The translations under genes were made by a program, and so were the position numbers. From an uncultured Clostridia bacterium (GTDB taxonomy: Bacteria; Bacillota; Clostridia; Lachnospirales; Bianqueaceae): a DNA stretch of 8,648 bases. Numbering within the stretch: the stretch's first letter is position 1; each line of letters opens with the position of its first letter. This document shows, in pieces, positions 6,955-8,648 of the stretch. The notes under the pieces were generated by a model. The model was not told where the DNA came from. It did no database searches and worked only from the letters and a program-made list of their open reading frames with translations. The stretch lies in assembly GCA_937892735.1 (NCBI GenBank), contig CALBGL010000048.1, positions 1 through 8,648 on the forward strand, read 5' to 3'.

Positions 6955-8261
6955 GCTAAGTCCTCCTTTTCCATTAATTTTCCATCTTGAAATACAATCC
7001 TGCCATCCAGAATGGTCATCTTGACTCGTCCCTGCACTTTCCATCCAATAAAGGGCGAATTCTTCGCCTTCGAATAAAAATGGTCGTCTATCACATAGGT
7101 CTCATTGGGGTCGGCAACGCAGATGTCTGCGCAGCTTCCTACCGAAAGCGTACCCTTCTGGATTCTCAGAATCTGCGCCGGCCTGGTACTCATCTTTTCC
7201 ACCAGCTGCAGAGGACTCAAAATCCCTGTATCGACCAATGTTTTCTTGGAAATTGCAAACGAAGTCTCCAGACCAATGATGCCATTCAGGGAATGCTGTA
7301 AATCTTCCGTCTTTTCCTCCGCGCTGTGCGGCGCATGATCTGTTGCGATCGCATCCAGCGTCCCATCCGCCAATGCCACTTTCATGGCCTCCACATCCTC
7401 GAGGGTTCTGAGCGGCGGATTCATCTTATATTTCGAATGCGGCTCCCTGCGTATGTCTTCGTCGGATAACGCGAAATGATGCGGTCCCACTTCTGCTGTG
7501 ACTCGAACCCCATGCGCCTTCGCTACCCGAATGATTTCCGCGCTCTCCTTCGTACTCACATGACAAATATGAAGCTGTGCTCCCGTCGATTCTGCCAGCA
7601 GAATCTCACGGGCGGTCATAGCGTTTTCCGCATCTCTTGATAGTCCCGGCAATCCTAATTCCCGAGAAACTTCTCCTTCATTAATGCACCCACCTGCTAA
7701 GCTCTCATCCTCGCAATGATCGAAAACGGGTATCTGTAATTGTGCGCAATGCCTCATGGCCTCTTTCATAATACCGCTATCCATCACCGAACGCCCATCT
7801 TCGCTGATCGCACAGATTCCGGCCTCTTTCAGCGCTGCCAGATCCACAATTTCCTTTCCCTGCTGTCCCATCGTAACAGCCGCAATCGGAAGCAGATGTG
7901 TATAGGGCGCCTTACCTGCCTTTTCCAAGATCTCCTCTACAACCTCTACACAATCCGTCACTGGCTTCGTGTTGGGCATCGTACAAACCGTGGTCACTCC
8001 GCCTGCCGCAGCTGCTTTGCATCCTGTCTCCACCGTTTCCTTGTATGTCAGACCGGGATCTCGAAAATGCACGTGAAGATCGATAAAACCAGGCATCACC
8101 CAGCACCCCGCAACATTCACAAGTCTCGTTCCTTCCGGTACATCGCAAATTTCATCCTCTACCTGTTTCACAACGCCATCCTCAATATATAGATCCTTCT
8201 TCTCAAAGATCCGCTGCGATGGATCAATCAGAATTCCATTTTGAATCAACAACCGATTCAT
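6951..8261 (-). CDS. pyrC: Dihydroorotase, class I
   Basis: Cyclises carbamoyl-aspartate to dihydroorotate, the third step of UMP synthesis, with zinc. The 436-residue protein is the long bacterial type I dihydroorotase of the amidohydrolase superfamily. Metal-site and catalytic motifs are all present: HVHFRDPG (63-70, His63 and His65), SEDGRS (153-158, Asp155 as probable bridging ligand), FDHCED (180-185, His182), HICHVS (231-236, His231 and His234) and ATDHAPH (306-312, Asp308). The start at 8261 is preferred over the ATG two codons earlier (8267) because GGGAGG ends only 1 nt before the latter but 7 nt before the former. It is the first gene of the pyr operon; upstream lie nearly 400 nt of repeats and no gene. 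Confidence 0.96.
   Translation of the reverse strand: MNRLLIQNGILIDPSQRIFEKKDLYIEDGVVKQVEDEICDVPEGTRLVNVAGCWVMPGFIDLHVHFRDPGLTYKETVETGCKAAAAGGVTTVCTMPNTKPVTDCVEVVEEILEKAGKAPYTHLLPIAAVTMGQQGKEIVDLAALKEAGICAISEDGRSVMDSGIMKEAMRHCAQLQIPVFDHCEDESLAGGCINEGEVSRELGLPGLSRDAENAMTAREILLAESTGAQLHICHVSTKESAEIIRVAKAHGVRVTAEVGPHHFALSDEDIRREPHSKYKMNPPLRTLEDVEAMKVALADGTLDAIATDHAPHSAEEKTEDLQHSLNGIIGLETSFAISKKTLVDTGILSPLQLVEKMSTRPAQILRIQKGTLSVGSCADICVADPNETYVIDDHFYSKAKNSPFIGWKVQGRVKMTILDGRIVFQDGKLMEKEDLA
6962..6968 (-). promoter_or_regulatory. Ribosome binding site that sets the pyrF start
   Basis: AAGGAGG on the minus strand, 7 nt before the ATG at 6954 and inside the 3' end of pyrC. It is the strongest ribosome site in the operon and excludes the longer upstream start at 7044. 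Confidence 0.85.
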
Positions 8262-8268
8262 TGCCATT

Positions 8269-8274
8269 CCTCCC
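8269..8274 (-). promoter_or_regulatory. Ribosome binding site that sets the pyrC start
   Basis: GGGAGG on the minus strand. It is 7 nt before the ATG at 8261 but only 1 nt before the ATG at 8267, so the shorter protein (MNRLLIQN) is preferred. Confidence 0.75.
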
Positions 8275-8313
8275 TGCTTCGTTTAAAGTATTGTCCTTAT
8301 ACCTTGTCATTCC

Positions 8314-8329
8314 TAGATTTCATCATCTA
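8314..8329. repeat. Hairpin before repeat copy A
   Basis: Perfect 5-bp arms TAGAT and ATCTA around a 6-nt loop, followed by the CAG that begins copy A. It is short enough to occur by chance and is listed because its position fits the array. Confidence 0.5.
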
Positions 8330-8330
8330 T

Positions 8331-8394
8331 TTCAGAACGTAGTTCAGTCTTTACAATATAGAACTTTTTGTATTTATACCACCATGTGATTTCC
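8331..8394. repeat. Repeat copy A (decayed)
   Basis: The left half (CAGAACGTAGTTCAGTCT, then TTACAATATAGAA) aligns closely with the left half of copies C and D. The right half keeps GTGATTTC before the hairpin and is otherwise diverged. Confidence 0.65.
8373..8381 (-). promoter_or_regulatory. Possible extended -10 promoter of the pyr operon
   Basis: TGGTATAAA on the minus strand fits an extended -10 element (TGnTATAAT with one change). No good -35 box is seen at 17-18 nt. If used, it would give a leader of roughly 105 nt before pyrC. The match is weak and lies within a decayed repeat copy; the true promoter could also lie beyond the right edge. Confidence 0.3.
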
Positions 8395-8404
8395 GTCGGA
8401 AATC
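8388..8404. repeat. Hairpin between repeat copies A and B
   Basis: Perfect 7-bp arms GATTTCC and GGAAATC around GTC. It is followed by AGGCG, as the other hairpins are followed by AGGGCG. Confidence 0.8.
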
Positions 8405-8466
8405 AGGCGCTTTTAGGTAGCCATCTTAAGACGTCATTCTATCTTTGCACAATCAAATTTCATTCG
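8405..8466. repeat. Repeat copy B (decayed)
   Basis: The right half, from GTCATTCTATCTTTGCACAA at 8433-8452 to the TTCGG at the end, aligns well with the right half of copies C and D, allowing small gaps. The left half starts with the conserved AGGCG after a hairpin but is otherwise strongly diverged. Confidence 0.6.
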
Positions 8467-8484
8467 GAGATGTTTGTCCATCTC
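8467..8484. repeat. Hairpin between repeat copies B and C
   Basis: Perfect 6-bp arms GAGATG and CATCTC around a 6-nt loop, at the same place in the unit as the 8552-8580 hairpin but with different stem sequence after the shared GAG/CTC. Confidence 0.8.
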
Positions 8485-8552
8485 AGGGCGTGGCTCGGTC
8501 TCTACATAATAGAAAGCTGTCATGCCTATTGCCACACTCAAAATGATTTCGG
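8482..8552. repeat. Repeat copy C (intact)
   Basis: Nearly identical partner of copy D at an offset of exactly 96 bp; the two differences are at 8495 and 8497. It is flanked by hairpins on both sides. Confidence 0.95.
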
Positions 8553-8580
8553 AGTTTGACGCCCTCTTGGCGGCAAACTC
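8552..8580. repeat. Hairpin between repeat copies C and D
   Basis: Arms GAGTTTGACGCC (8552-8563) and GGCGGCAAACTC (8569-8580) pair over 12 positions with one mismatch around a CTCTT loop. It has no T-tract on either side, so it does not look like a terminator. Confidence 0.9.
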
Positions 8581-8648
8581 AGGGCGTGGCACAGTCTCTA
8601 CATAATAGAAAGCTGTCATGCCTATTGCCACACTCAAAATGATTTCGG
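8578..8648. repeat. Repeat copy D (intact, cut by right edge)
   Basis: 71 bp that match 8482-8552 at all but two positions (8591 and 8593). The copy ends at the window edge exactly where the next hairpin would start, so at least one more unit may follow outside. Confidence 0.95.

Larger units (their letters stand above)
8262..8648. repeat. Tandem repeat array with hairpins, leader of the pyr operon
   Basis: This stretch has no convincing gene. It is filled by an imperfect tandem array of units of about 74-96 bp. Each unit is a conserved block (consensus CAGGGCGTGG, CAGTCTCTACATAATAGAA, GTCATGCCTATTGCCACACT and ATGATTTCGG in that order on the plus strand) followed by a hairpin whose sequence differs between units. 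Hairpins start at 8314, 8388, 8467 and 8552, giving steps of 74, 79 and 85 nt. The copies next to the right edge are fresh and those next to pyrC are decayed. The array runs off the right edge. No CRISPR features, transposase or terminal inverted repeats were seen. Confidence 0.85.

Noticed and set aside
6124..6990. A 288-codon open frame on the plus strand
   Set aside because: It is antisense to pyrF, which has complete OMP decarboxylase motifs. The Arg/His/Leu-rich translation is typical of a shadow frame.
6955..7044. A 30-residue N-terminal extension of PyrF
   Set aside because: It would lie wholly within pyrC, while the ATG at 6954 has a near-perfect ribosome site and the usual N-terminus.
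8314..8580. Integron attC sites or terminators
   Set aside because: The hairpins lack the attC core sites, no integrase is seen, and no T-tract follows any of them on either strand.
8467..8648. A CRISPR array
   Set aside because: The repeats are too long (about 71 bp), the stretches between them are themselves palindromes rather than unique spacers, and no cas gene is present.

Overview
The window reads as chromosomal DNA from a low-to-mid GC Gram-positive anaerobe of the Clostridia, most likely a Lachnospiraceae-type gut bacterium. This is inferred from four things: an NAD-linked dihydroorotate dehydrogenase made of PyrK and PyrD (class 1B), the long type of OMP decarboxylase, a TnpV protein typical of clostridial mobile elements, and strong AGGAGG-like ribosome binding sites. 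The species cannot be told from the sequence. Every supported gene lies on the minus strand, so transcription runs from high to low coordinates.

From right to left, positions 8648-8262 are a non-coding leader. It is filled with tandem copies of a repeat of about 75-96 bp, each separated from the next by a short hairpin. The two rightmost copies are almost identical and those nearer pyrC are decayed. Then follows a tight pyrimidine operon: pyrC (dihydroorotase), pyrF (OMP decarboxylase), pyrK (electron-transfer subunit) and pyrD (catalytic subunit), with ATGA overlaps at pyrC/pyrF and pyrK/pyrD. Together these make UMP from carbamoyl-aspartate except for the PyrE step. pyrE is not next to pyrD. 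Two tandem paralogous alpha/beta-hydrolase (esterase-like) genes occupy that place, 15 and 23 nt apart from their upstream neighbours, and look co-transcribed with the pyr genes.

At about 2620 the content changes from housekeeping to accessory. A small tnpV gene, the only trace of a mobile element, is followed by a strong rho-independent terminator (2117-2086). No convincing terminator lies between the second hydrolase and tnpV.

Downstream of that terminator, a new sigma-A-type promoter (TTGCGA, 18 nt, TATAAT) drives a second operon: a small XRE-type DNA-binding protein, the modification subunit HsdM of a type I restriction-modification system (EcoR124-like), and the start of an unidentified AT-rich gene cut by the left edge. 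HsdS and HsdR are not in the window and would be expected further left. hsdM is clearly more GC-rich than the genes on either side, so the R-M locus looks assembled from pieces of different origin.
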